This document shows, in pieces, positions 12,165-24,254 of a stretch of 64,000 bases of DNA. Both the position numbers and the translations under genes were made by a program. Position 1 is the stretch's first letter. Each line of letters opens with the position of its first letter. The notes below the pieces were generated by a model. That model was not told the origin of the DNA and did no database searches. It was given only the letters and a program-made list of their open reading frames with translations. The stretch spans positions 16,976,501-17,040,500 of the forward strand of contig NC_063275.1 of the NCBI RefSeq assembly GCF_910591885.1. Reading direction: 5' to 3'. Origin of the DNA: Bombus terrestris (taxonomy: Eukaryota > Arthropoda > Insecta > Hymenoptera > Apidae).

Positions 12165-14650
12165 TTAAACTGAAATTAATGTCTGTAAAAGATCTTCGGG
12201 AGTTCTTGAAAATAAACTGTTTGGATTTTGATACAAATTCTTTGGATTGTGACACGCTTCGTATAATTGTTTATAGATTGCTCCAATTACTTCAAAAGAA
12301 CGTTTTTGGGTGATTGAACGGTGATTACTACTTTGTAACAAACTTATTTGTGGCAGCAATAATACATCTGGCATCACTAAAAATGCTTCCAATTTGTTCT
12401 ATAACACATGAGAAACTTAGAATAAAATTTATCCCTATCCTTTATTCACAGTATTGAAATAATAGTTACATACAGTAAATTCTTTTACACTTAGGGGATC
12501 CATTCCAGGAATGGAAGACAATGGACCTTGTTCATGACCTTGCAAAATAGTGTAAATTGGACCAAGATTCAAATGTGCCACTAATGAACTGGCTTGCTCT
12601 GATGTAAGAGTGTCAATTTGTGCATCAGATTGTGCCTGAAAAATGTCATTTTATCAATATCGATATAAAATGTATAAAAAGTTGGTAAATTAGAACACAT
12701 CAATTGTAGTCTTCACCTGTAATCTTTCTAATCTCTGATCCATATATTCATACAGTGCTAAAGTAGACTGTATTTGATGCATACAATTTAGAAGATATAC
12801 AGCCATGTCTACTGTAGGTAATCTTGATGCTGTTTCATTAACTTCTTGTAACAGTGGGTCAATAATGCACGATACTATCTGCAGATTATGTGGTATATGA
12901 ATTTCATTCAGATATCGATTTTATAAAGCTATTAAATGCTGATACAGACCTGTAGCATGTCTTTCTCCCTATCTTCCGCAATACTTGCTACAGAAAGAAT
13001 TTCGTTAAGAAGTGACAGTAATCTAGAAACAGATGGTGCAGGTACTAAGTCATTTCCTGGTGGTTCTGCACGTTCACCAAGTGCAATACGCGTCTGCTTT
13101 TGAAGTCTACTTAGAAAACTTTTTTCGCTTAATATTAGTAGATCTTTCAATGTTGAATCTAAGATACTATCTGGTATTACTTGCTGAATTATCATCTGAT
13201 AAAATCTAAGAAGAGTTGTAATAGAATATAATATTGCTGCTGGTGCATCCGTAGATATAACATTTTCTATTCTTGACTTTAAAGGATGACAAAGTCCTTC
13301 TGTGATATTACTTAATGATTGTTTAATCTGGTCTGATACATCTAAAATGTGTAATAAAAGGTAAGAAAAGTAGAAATAAGAAAGCAATCACTTAGTTCAT
13401 ACCTGTTTTATTACAGCCTTTCACTAAAGTAAGAATATTTTCCTTTTCAACAGGAATAACTTGATGAAGCCAAGCAAGCATGTCACCAATATATCTTTTA
13501 GGATCATTTGCATGCATTTCAATAGGATTAGGTGTACTACCATATCCTTCTCCCAATGTTAAAGCATCAATAAAAGAACCTACTAAAGCAGTTCTTCTAG
13601 CTGCACAATATTCATCTAAAATATATCTAAAAAATACATACAAATAAATATAGATTCATTTAACATAAAATATACTAGGTTTCTTATTAGATTTTAAATG
13701 CATACTTAAATAAAACTGGTCTATCTTGCAATTTATTCATTGCTTTAATTAATAATGGTGCTAAGCGTTCATTTTCAATATGTTTACATTGATTCTGTGT
13801 CCATCTATATAGTCTTTCAAGGGCTGCCTCTTGCAACAATGTCATTCTTTGCATAATATCTAGCCCTAACGTTTGATATCCTGATTGCATTAATATTCTG
13901 CAACTGCTATGAATCTCCTGTAATTTAATAGAGTTGTTATTGATTCATCTTTAGACAAAAGTTTTTTCTTACTTATCTTACCTGAACACGGTTAACAACA
14001 GAAAAAAATTCTTCTGTAATAGGTGATTCCTTGCTAGAACCATGTAGAATACTTTGTTCAGATGAAGTCAGTTGGAAATTTTTAATAAATGCATTTGCAA
14101 CCTCTTGTTGCATAGATAAAGTTTGGCTAAAAATTATAATATTATATTTTATGTATATTTTTTTGGATAAAGTTTAATTTAATCCTGATAACTATTCAGT
14201 GAATAAATGTACCTCTTATTCTGAAGTTTTGCAGTTTGGTCAATAAGCTGTGATGTCTGTGTTTTTGTAGCTTGTAAGCGATTTGTCATACACTGAACTG
14301 CAGTATTCATAGCTAAAACATCTTGATATATGTCGTCTAAAGAAGATTTTACTTCTCTAAAAGCGGATAAAAAATCTTCGTTTATTGCAAGACTTCTTCT
14401 TTCTATTTTACTACGCAAATTTCTACGAGAACTTAATGTATTTTCTGTAAAGAATGTGGATAATTCTTTTAAGGCTTCTAATGTATCCTAAAAGGGAAAA
14501 AGAATTTAAATGAAATGTTTATATTTTATTAATACAAGTAGTAAACATTACACCAAAGTATAATACAAATACCTTGTCATGCTCTACTCGTGATTCAAGT
14601 AATTTATTCACCCTTCGAACTAACGTAGTATTAATATTTTTTTCGCTCAT
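12165..14650 (-). CDS. Cog6: Conserved oligomeric Golgi complex subunit 6
   Basis: Cog6 is a lobe-B subunit of the COG tethering complex, which recycles Golgi glycosylation enzymes by retrograde vesicle traffic. Nine coding exons fit in frame: 14573-14650, 14213-14487, 13982-14126, 13706-13917, 13403-13626, 12950-13341, 12717-12878, 12474-12635, 12165-12398. All have GT/AG borders and phases agree, giving about 627 residues against roughly 650 for animal Cog6. The N-terminal third is a coiled coil (LDDIYQDVLAMNTAVQCM, TKTQTSQLIDQTAKLQ), typical of this family. Strongly conserved blocks are YILDEYCAARRTALVGSFID and RYIGDMLAWLHQ. The start follows TTTAAAATG. It is divergent from Snx16. Nothing looks broken. 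Confidence 0.97.
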
Positions 14651-15609
14651 TTTAAATATGTTACTTTTTTTCAATCAAATTCATCGAGATATATAACCTA
14701 TTTATTTCAGAAATGTCACGTAGCAAAAATACATGCATAGCTACGTATATAAAACACATAGAACATGTACTCATTACTCTAATCACGCGTACAATCGTAC
14801 AACAACGTAACTTCCTTAAGGTGATATAAAAAAGTTGGTAGCTTTCGAAGATGTAAAGGTTCGAAAATTTTAATTTTTAAATTACTTATTAAATATAATA
14901 TTTGTCAAATTATTATACTAGAATTATAAATATTAAATTAATATTAACAAAATAAAATACTCATTAAACTAGAAATCTCATAGAAACTATTTTATTTATT
15001 TGTTTATTTAAAGTTATGTACTAATGTTCGGTTTAAATGCTTGTTAGTCGGCGGCAAATTAGAAATTCTGATTGTGTTACCGTTATCATTCTAGTTTACC
15101 ATCTAAGTTACTCCAATTTCGCGGAGAGGGTATATTTGCAAACTCTCAATATGTCATATCAGTTCCGCGCTTTTCTGTTCATTAAATGAATTTTTATTTA
15201 TAAAATATGTTAATATTTTAGTGAAATGAAAGATTTACAGAATATGATTTTATATTATAAATATAGTTTAGATAGAAAGTTATAGAATAAAACACTATAT
15301 TTTTTATTCATATTGAGGTTAGTGTTTTAGTTAACACAAAATAGTACATATGATGTTAATGTTAAGATTTCAAATAGGAATTTTCACAATTGGCATGTCA
15401 TTATAATATTAGATTATTGTTCGCGTTGTTTCTTACACATTTCCTTTTTTAATTTTTCTCTATTTAGGATTTGGCTTATATATTTATATCATTAATTTTC
15501 TTTTTATATGTAAGCATGCTATTTCTTATTTTATTGTGTGCATTTATAATAATTTGGCCTTAATTTCTTTTTAAGTATGCATGGTTTCATTTAGTTTGTT
15601 GGTGGCAAA
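14651..15609. other. Shared upstream region of Cog6 and Snx16
   Basis: This 0.96-kb AT-rich gap separates two divergent starts and must hold both 5' untranslated regions, possibly with a bidirectional promoter. No clear TATA box or other element stands out, and no coding exon was seen. A non-coding first exon of Snx16 cannot be excluded. Confidence 0.5.
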
Positions 15610-16596
15610 ATGTCCACGTCAGAATCTGGTGTGGGATGTATTAGTGAAGTTACACTTGCAATTAGTAAAGCAAGGGGTTCTCAATCAGGCACTGTAAGAG
15701 TACTGGATAGTCCAGACTCTGATGGATCTGGGCATTCAAATTCATTTACTGTACAGAGGTTTAATTATCCTGATAATGATAATGCAAATTCCGATATTTT
15801 ACATCCTCCACTAACTAGTGATGATGTAAGAATACCAATTGTTGGATATGAAGTTATGGAAGAGAGAGCTAGGTTTACGGTTAGTTAAATTAAAAACTTG
15901 TTCTGTATTGTATATCTTATATACACAGTCTGCATGTAACATGTACTTTTTAGGTTTATAAATTACGAGTGGAATTAAAAAATGGAGACTGTTGGTTTGT
16001 ATTTAGAAGGTATACAGATTTTGTTCGTTTATTATCACAGTTAAGAAGGCAGAAAATTCCAGTTTCTCAATTAAGTTTACCAAGAAAGAAGTGGCTTGGT
16101 GATAATTTTGCTCCAAGTTTCCTAGAAGAAAGAATACGGGGTCTTCAAGCATTTGTTAATGGAATATTAAGCAATCCTCTTCTCATAGGAACTGCATGTG
16201 TCAGAGAATTTTTCTGTTTGGATGAGCCACCTGCTTTATCTGACACAGCAGAAGAGTCTAGAGTAAATATACTTTATACAATTTTTTAATTTCTTCTGTT
16301 AGAAAATAGATAAAAGGAAAAGTATTTTGTTTTTCTTTAGGCAATTTTTGAAGCATTAGAAGATACTATATATCATTTAAGACAGCAATTAAGAGAAAGA
16401 GATGCTGCACTTGCAGCTGAAACAGCTTTATGCAATGAATTTCGGAAAAAGTTACATCAAATATTGAGGTAAATGCTATAATTAGATACAACCATAGATA
16501 AATGACATTTATAATAAACATCAAATATCTGGAGTGTTAAATTAATGTTTCAGTGAAAGACAAACCTGTCAAAAATGTGGTGCATCTCAGCCATAA
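15610..16596 (+). CDS. Snx16: Sorting nexin-16 (PX domain)
   Basis: SNX16 binds phosphatidylinositol 3-phosphate on early and late endosomes and steers cargo sorting; in flies it affects synaptic receptor traffic. Four coding exons: 15610-15879, 15954-16262, 16341-16468, 16554-16596, total 249 residues. Residues 1-75 are Ser/Asp-rich and probably disordered. The PX domain covers about residues 76-190, with the lipid-contact RRYTDF (108-113), the PX loop LPRKKWLGDNF (132-142) and the basic EERIRGLQ (148-155). Residues about 194-235 form a coiled coil (TIYHLRQQLRERDAALAAE), as in SNX16. The protein ends with a C-x2-C (TCQKCG). The start follows GGCAAAATG. Insect versions lack the long N-terminus of vertebrate SNX16; length here is typical. 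Confidence 0.95.
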
Positions 16597-17231
16597 TTTC
16601 TTATGAACTAGAAATTTACAAGTTGATATTGATAAAATTTATTACATAGAGACTGGTATAAATAGACAATTTTAGTTTTACTATCTTTGTTTAAATTGCT
16701 ACAATATAAGTAATTGTTATGTGTTTACGATTTGTTAAAAGTGCATGTAGCATATTTCATCCGTTCAGTCATGCATTTTTTGTTCTATTTTTGTTCTATT
16801 TTATACAAAATAACTTAATTTTTATATGAAGTGATATGTATAATATTCCTTAATATAATAAGTACACTGAGCTTGCTTAGCATAAAATTTACATGGTAAT
16901 TACAAAAAGCCTTATAGAGGTGCCTTACAGTTCTAATAGATAAACAATTGTATATGTCACCATACTCTGTAGTCAAAGTTTAAAGTTGACAAGTAAACTA
17001 ACAGTAAATGTTACTAAACGTGACTATGAATATATGCCAAAGTATATTAATCTTTGGTGTTTTATAAAATTCTATATATTTTGTAGTACTTTACATGAAA
17101 TGAGCAATTATTACGTTTAACAAATTATAATTAACTTTAATAATATTTATTGTTGTCATAATATTAAAATATCAATGTTACTAAAGAATTTGATGTCACA
17201 ATATTGTGATATATAAAATATGTAAAGATAT

Positions 17232-17237
17232 AATAAA
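17232..17237 (+). terminator. Candidate Snx16 polyadenylation signal
   Basis: AATAAA on the plus strand about 635 bases past the Snx16 stop codon, the first canonical hexamer I found. Confidence 0.35.
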
Positions 17238-17506
17238 TATTCGACATTTACATTTTAAATATGTTTTACACTATTATATAATTAAATTATTTTATTAAAT
17301 CCTGTGCTATAGTCGATATTTATTATATCTTCGTAGTTATGTTAAAAATGCTTTACAATACTGCACAAATATAAAAATTTGTTACATATTTAAACTAATT
17401 ATTAATTTTATAGAAACATGGAATTTTTTTATGAAAATGGATAAAAATGAATAAAACTGTTATTTAATATTATATAATACAATCTTTCTCTATGTTTCGA
17501 CTTATA

Positions 17507-17512
17507 TTTATT
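17507..17512 (-). terminator. Candidate transporter polyadenylation signal
   Basis: AATAAA read on the minus strand, about 115 bases past the transporter stop codon at 17624. Confidence 0.45.
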
Positions 17513-17623
17513 GTTCAAAGTCTAAATCCCTTAAATGAGTTATTAAATATATTTCAACCTAAGACATATTAATAACGAAAATGATCTTACGATATGTACA
17601 ATTAGATATGAAATGAAATGTCA

Positions 17624-20600
17624 TCAGTTTTCTTTATCTGGAGCAACAACTAGACATAATACTTGGATCAAGTATGTGATTCTCACTGAAAAGCAACAAG
17701 CAAAAATTTACTAGTAATATAGAATAAAATAATTAAAAATGCTTTGAAACATTTTTTTTGCAATACTCACTTGCCAAAATACTTCTAACTTTTTTGTAGA
17801 CGTACGTATGATAAACACCAATACCACCAAGAATAAATAGCAATGCAAACAGGTATTTGGGTGAGGGTTCGTGTACGATCGGTGTCACAGCCAGGAAGAT
17901 AGAAACAAGTAATACCAGCCAGGGTATCAGAATTGGTACTGCGTATGGTCTGGATGCATCTGGCTTCGTCCGTCGCATAATTATTAACGACAACATCGCA
18001 AGTCCATAGAATACCCACGTCAAGAAACTTGCAAATTCGATAAGTGCGATAATGTCTCCCAAAAGCATACAAAATAACGTAAGCAATCCTTGAAACGCTA
18101 CTGCTGCAGATGGAGTCATTTTCGCAATATGTACATAGCTAAAGACTCTGGGTACGTGGCCTTCGCTTCCGGCTACGTAGCAGAGTCTGGATACTCCAAA
18201 TTGAATACTAAGACTGCATCCAAAAGTAGATAAAGCAACACCCAGAGGTATTACAAAGCTCAACCAGGAGGGCAGAACTTTTTCCGCCCAGAGAACTGCT
18301 ACAGCTGGTGCGCTTACCATTTCCGGTATCGTTAAGGCAGCCATGTACATTAAATTCATCGAAACGTATAAAACGGTAATCAAGGGAACCGCAATTAGAA
18401 TACTCCTAAGAATATTAACTTCCGGCTTCTGGATCTCTTCCGTAACGACTGCAGCGGAAGTCCACCCGTCGTAAGCCCATAATCCACTGTAAAAGGCTAA
18501 CGCCACGTTACCAGGCGAATCGGTAGTACCATCAAACGGCTTCTTCAATAATTCCGTATGACCGGTGCATAACCACCATATTCCACCACTGATTACGAAA
18601 ATGCACGCAACTACTTTGCATACGGTGAATATATTTTGAACTTTCACGTATAATTTTACACTGGTTAAATTGATATATGTGATCAATCCGAGAGCTAAGA
18701 TTGCTATGAGCTTTTTCAATTTAAGCATTGATTCTTCAGGAAGATTGCTTAAATATCCGGAGAACGGCTGTACGCTATACTCGGCGAATGTCAACATAAC
18801 TACCGCCACTTCTGCTGGTCGTAGTAGTAACACGTAAACCCAAGAACATATAAAAGCTGGTATCTGTCCGGCATACCGATGCAAGGGTGAAAAAGCTTCG
18901 ATAAAATATGCATATTCAGCTCCAGATCGTGGTACGACTGTACTTAATTCGGCGAATGCGAGAGCCCCTAGTAGGGACAGAAAGCCACAAGTAGTCCAGA
19001 CGATTAGACAAAATCCAACGGATCCTGATCTTTCGAGAGCGCTGGTTGGAGACACGAAAATTCCAGAACCTTGAAGGAAAAATAATTATTTCATTAAAAC
19101 GAATATCAGACGTTGTTTCATTTGTAATAATAACGTAAAAGTAATATTTACGAAACAAATAAAATCGATCCTTATCAGAGTAACTGTTATCAGTTTATTA
19201 TTAATTGGTTTCCCTATACGATGTATGTAGTAAGAGTCTTGACCGTATGAAATAATATAATGTACTTTGAGAAAAATAAAATACAAGCAACATAACTTCC
19301 TTACATTTAAAAAAACTCTTCCTTTTTTATTCTATTTGCGCCAGCGTAGAGATATAAATTACTCGGAAGTTACGACGGAATTCGTAATCTCAACCACTTT
19401 AACGGTATAAAATATTATTTGGTTTATAAATTGTAGATAAAATTTTGATGATAAAAGTAATCTTATATTCATAGATAAATGGTAAGTACGATAGATTTGT
19501 CAGCCTGCAAAGAAGATGTCTCATAATACTCGAGCGCGTGGGTCAGCAATTAACCTTGATTAACCCTCTTGATTCGTAATCGCGTCAAAGCTCTGCCCGT
19601 AATTACCAAAACGTTACGTCAGGTTTTATTTCTTATTGAGCAAAAATATAACATGTAATTATATTTGACTTTCAAGCAGAAGGGATTGAGGACTAATCTA
19701 AAAGAGACTACGATATGTACATGTGTATATTTGTTCTCAATTTCCATTAATACGATTTTAACTCAGATTGGTTGGATCATATCGGGGTAATGTAGATATT
19801 GTTTGAGAAGCTTCATCTGATTGTACTGAAATGTTACAGATAAATATCGAGACTAAAGTACACTTATTCTATCTGTGAACTCGAAAAATATTTCTATAAA
19901 ACTTCTAAAATCTGCGTAACTTGTTGGAAATACTTCTTTAAGTTAATGTTTACTTAAAAAGCTAGTAAAGTTAAGTAAGATATATACAGATATACAATGC
20001 AACATTAAGTAACTATGGTTAACTATAATGGCTACATCATATATGTTTACAGCATATAATAAAACTATGCAATCATCAAATGAAATCTAATAGCCGACGT
20101 AACTAATGAATACTTAAGCGATTAAAAAAATAATTCTTCCCGTCAAAGCAACACTGTGTGAAAGTATCGGGCAACGCTTTGAATGGCTATTCAAGGAGAT
20201 ACGTTATATCGCTGTAAGTATAAAGCTTAAGCTTATTCAAGCCCACACAATAATGCAATTACAGTCAACTATTCTTAACATGTGTTCGGTTGTCAAAGGG
20301 GTTCTACTGAATTTCTATTGGATCTTTGCCGTTCTCTGAATGCCGTAATTGTTGTTCGTTATTAATTGTTACATTAATATCGGCTAAATCGAGAATAAAT
20401 ATTATTTGTAACAAAACGTTAAAGGTAAAATGTACATAGTACATTTCATGATATTATATCGATCGTATCAAGAATTGACAAGATGAGCGGAGCAAAGTAT
20501 CTTTAGAAACGATCACGAGAGTGTTGTACATTCTTCAATAAATTCAGACGGTAACACCTGTTATTGTTTTTGAAATACACTAATACTAACATTTAATTTA

Positions 20601-21236
20601 CTATTATCTGTCCAAATGTGGTGATACTTTTACACGTAGTAAAGTTTTATCACGTAATCGTCCTCGCAGTTTATGTTTCAAATAAATTTTGCATTTATAT
20701 CACTTTTATGTTAAATATTGTATTATAACATAATGGGATGGTTTAAATATGCCTTCTACATATAAATACTGTTAAACATTATTAAAAAAAATATTAATGC
20801 CGAATGACAAGTATCGATGAAATTCCATCTACATAAAAGTTCATTGTTCGAGCATTTTATGTTGGAAGGATTACAATTTCATTATGTAAGCAGAATATAG
20901 AAAACATATGCTGATAATGCATGCCGTATTTCTGGCCTTCAGAAATTATCTGACGAATTCATTAATAAATCGAATGAAATTGATTAAACTGTTAACTTAT
21001 GTCAAGAGTGCAAGAAAGAAGAAAATAAAAAGAGTAAAATCAATAATTTCTGCCGGCTGACTCTGTATAACAAACTTGATGTTGGTACCGGAAGAAAACA
21101 CTTGTTATTTAATGCCATGCTTTTATATTGGTTTCATACCGATCATAACAGCCACGATGATGCTTACTGCGCTAAAAAGACCTAGCTCTCGTTTTAGCGC
21201 AATTCTTTCATTTCCTTTTTCCTCGACTTGTCCCAT
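17624..21236 (-). CDS. SLC7/LAT-family amino acid transporter
   Basis: A 12-helix amino acid exchanger of the light-chain (SLC7) family, at the plasma membrane. Three coding exons join in frame to 485 residues: 21140-21236 (MGQVEEKGNERIALKRELGL...), 17771-19069 and 17624-17685. Exon 1 encodes TM1; the join recreates GSGIF (33-37), the unwound substrate site. GLWAYDGW (228-235) followed by VTEE is also diagnostic. The last exon gives RITYLIQVLCLVVAPDKEN, matching the family's amphipathic tail near the VVP motif; reading through the donor at 17770 would instead add about 11 unrelated residues. The Cys that links mammalian light chains to their heavy chain (NCxSV) is Leu167 here (NLTSV). It is closest to b0,+AT/LAT-like insect members; exact orthology is not settled. 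The start follows GCAAAATGG. Upstream non-coding exons are possible. Confidence 0.95.
19070..21139. other. Intron 1 of the amino acid transporter
   Basis: A 2.07-kb AT-rich intron with donor GTATGA and acceptor TTCAAG. It interrupts the codon for Gly33 after one base. No further exon or nested gene was found in it. Confidence 0.8.
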
Positions 21237-22678
21237 TTTGCACAAGCTTCAACTAAATTCTTAACGAGTACCGATTACCACGTATTATCCAATTCACCAG
21301 CACTATATAAAACGTTTTCTTTTTGAATTCAAATATACATCGCGCGAGCTGTACGTCTGACTTTTAGACCGCCTTCGATCGGCTCTACGTTCAATCGGTG
21401 TAACGAAGGCATGAATCGGCTTCCTCGTGCCTTAGAGCCGGATCGAAGGCAGTGTGACGTTATCGGAAGATGTCCAGAACGAAACTGAAGTGTTAGCGGG
21501 TCAGCTAGTCGCTTATTTTTACAGGCGTGCATTGGTTCCCCTGATAAGAGTACTCTGTACTCTGATCATGGTACCGATATCTTCGATGACCGGTAGCTAA
21601 ACTATCAGATTAAACGAGTTTAAAAGTGGTCGTACAAATATAAAAACGAGGCTTATAAATATCTTAGATAAAAGATTACGTTTCGTGGAGAGTTACCGTG
21701 GACAAGATGCGTTTCTCTCGCGACCAAAGAATAACTGCCTCTTAATGAATAAATGTTAAAAGAACTGTTTACACAAAATTTACGAACCCAAAGATATCGG
21801 TAGGAGCACATGCGTCATCTTTTGGTAATCAGTAATCAGTCATGTTTTGAAGTGTATTGTTCGATTTTGTTACAAGAAGTTATTCGATAAGATAGTGGAA
21901 TTCGAATTCCAGTCGAACTTCATGAAACAATGGTAATACGATAGGAAGTAATATCTCTTCAGCGCATATTTTTTGGTGGCCTCATTATTTCCATACTCTT
22001 CCACCGATAATTACGCTTAGAAATGTTCTTTGTGTTATTCCTCACGTAATTTTATTGAAAGTACATTTGTAATAAAATAGATTTAAAAAAAAAAACGCAA
22101 GGATGATATATATATTTCACGTGGCGTACATATGTAGGCCTTTTTAAAGAATTACTTAATATCTATATAATATACAGTATTATATACATAGTATAGAATA
22201 CTTTTATCCATAACGTCGAATAATTTTTATATATTGTTTATGAATTTTTTTAACTTTTTGTTTATAATTAAAATACAATTTATATAAATATATTGCAATA
22301 AAATTAAAATAATATTTGTAAAAAAAAAAAATAAAAATAAGGTACATAATATCACAATTTTATCTTATATAATATTTATATTTAAAGAAATGTTTACCAC
22401 ACGTGCTTTTGAGTTCATAACGAAGAGCATGCGTTTTGAGATAATTTTGTGAAAATATTCCAATATTATTTTGCACTCAATCGTTTATATTCTAAATCAA
22501 ATTTGCATTGCATTGAAAATGCAATAATAATTAGAATAAATAAATCTACATTGATTTTATTTGATGTTCTACTCGTTATTCGTTATTTTGTTTGACAGAT
22601 GATTAAGGTTAATATGTTACAGTGAACGTGTAGTGAATGCACGTATAACCTGTCTAGCACGCTAAGTATTAAGTAGCG
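21237..22678. other. Shared upstream region of the transporter and ZZZ3
   Basis: Two divergent genes start at the edges. A TATA-like motif lies near the transporter side. A moderately GC-rich stretch at 21.33-21.54 kb could be transporter 5' sequence. The part from about 22.0 to 22.6 kb is extremely AT-rich with A-runs (22084-22094, 22320-22331). No coding exon was seen. Confidence 0.5.
21304..21309 (-). promoter_or_regulatory. Possible TATA box of the transporter
   Basis: TATATA on the minus strand about 70 bases upstream of the transporter ATG, which would place transcription start near 21275 and leave a short leader. This is inference from position only. Confidence 0.25.
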
Positions 22679-24104
22679 ATGGAGGACGAAGAAAAAAAAT
22701 GTCATGACGAAGAGCCTAGTGAATTTTATTTCGAATCTGATCACCTAGCATTAAAAGGAAATAAAGATTATACTACTCTTTTAAAAACAATTGTTATTCT
22801 TGAAGCACAACGAGTTCAAGCTATAGAAGATCTGGACAAACTTTTATCAATTCGTTCTAAAGCATTGAAAGATCCAATATCTTTCGTAGCTCAAATACAA
22901 AATGATGAGCTGCCAGAATTACCAGGGCCACAAAAAATTGCTGAAATCCCTTATATTGATTGGTCACAATATAACATAGCTCCACCTGATATGCGAATGA
23001 GACCACAAACAAGACATGGACATATTTTGCCTCACATACAAACAAAATCAGAACAAGAGAATGGAAAAGTATGTTATGTTATATATATATATTTCATATA
23101 CATGTATATGTACTGACTTGAATATAATTAGATCTTAGTAAGAGGACGTGCTTTTGACGAGAGTAAACCAGAGACCTTCAATCAATTATGGACAGTGGAA
23201 GAACAGAGAAGATTAGAAGAACTTTTAATTGAATACCCACCAGAGGATGTAGAAATGAGAAGATGGACTAAAATAGCCAATGCTTTAGGTATATTATTAA
23301 TAATATCACTTTGTTATGTTTGTACGTTGCTATTTATTCTTTTTAATAGGTAATAGAACTCCAAAACAAGTGTCTAGTAGAGTCCAGAAATACTTTATTA
23401 AACTCTTAAGGGCTGGATTACCTATACCTGGTCGAGGTCCCAAAATGAAATTAGACGTGAAAAAAGGAATGGGTCATAGACATCAACGTAATAACTACTC
23501 ATTATTTAGACGTTCTACATTTTTTCCTCATCAAGATATTTCTTTTACAATACCTGATGAAAGCAAGGAACAGGCAATTACAGAAGAATCTGTATGTGTT
23601 GCTACAATTCTATACTCTAGTGAAAATTTAAGTTTCCACCATTTATTTCATTATTTATATTTATAGGAAGATGATGCTGGAAATAGTATTATTGATGACA
23701 ATCCTGAATTGAGGCATATAGAATTACTAAAACAAGTAAAAATGGAGAAAGAACAAAATTCGTCTCCCGTGTATAAACATATTGGATATAAGGTATGTAT
23801 AGGTGTTAGAGCAAATTAGAAGTATTTAAAGCTTAATGGTTTATTTTTACAGTGTTCTGTTTGTGGAGAAGATCCTCTAACAGGTACAAGATGGCATTGC
23901 ACAGAATGCCAAGATGGAATTGATTTATGCGGTGATTGCGCTGTAGCGCAATTAGAGGCTGAGAAGCCATTACATGACACGTTACATAGACTACTCCCTA
24001 TAAAACCACCTCTGTATACTAGAAGTTATGATTTAGATTATTTTCCACAAAGTTTCAGTAACTCTTCTTATAATTATTTAGATCCCAATTTTTTACCTGA
24101 ATAA
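22679..24104 (+). CDS. ZZZ3: ZZZ3/Atac1 homologue (SANT and ZZ domains), ATAC complex subunit
   Basis: ZZZ3 (Atac1 in flies) is a chromatin subunit of the ATAC histone acetyltransferase complex; in vertebrates its ZZ finger reads the histone H3 tail. Five coding exons: 22679-23068, 23132-23288, 23350-23591, 23667-23792, 23853-24104, giving 388 residues with consistent phases. The N-terminal 130 residues are acidic/helical. A SANT/Myb domain spans about 148-201 (LWTVEEQRRLEELL, RRWTKIANALGNRTPKQVSS). The ZZ finger spans about 303-350 with C306, C309, C321, C324, C331, C334, H346 and H350, a complete ligand set. The order SANT then ZZ is diagnostic. It is much shorter than vertebrate ZZZ3, as expected for the insect form. 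It is convergent with QTRT2, 150 bp apart. Confidence 0.95.
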
Positions 24105-24142
24105 TTATTATTTTATCAAATCTATACTAATAAGAATTATGT

Positions 24143-24205
24143 CATATTTGTGTCAGTTTTATAAAAATCATATTTGTGTCAATTATGTCAGTTTTATAAA
24201 AGTAG
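24143..24205 (+). repeat. Short imperfect direct repeat
   Basis: Two copies of a roughly 25-base unit (CATATTTGTGTCA...GTTTTATAAAA) lie between the ZZZ3 and QTRT2 stop codons, the second with a 9-base insertion. They occupy most of the 150-bp gap, where the two 3' untranslated regions must end or overlap. No canonical AATAAA was found in the gap. Confidence 0.6.
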
Positions 24206-24254
24206 AATGTAAAAATAATTCATCATTAAATATTAATACTTTTTTAAAGCTGTG

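Larger units (their letters stand above)
16597..17623. other. 3' flanks of the convergent pair Snx16 / transporter
   Basis: Very AT-rich sequence between two facing stop codons, best read as the two 3' untranslated regions. There is a short direct repeat (TTGTTCTATTT twice, about 16780-16801). No coding potential was seen. Confidence 0.6.

Noticed and set aside
21541..21600. Minus-strand IGTMI string resembling the LAT TM1 motif
   Set aside because: Flanking residues do not fit and a full matching first exon with correct phase was found at 21140-21236.
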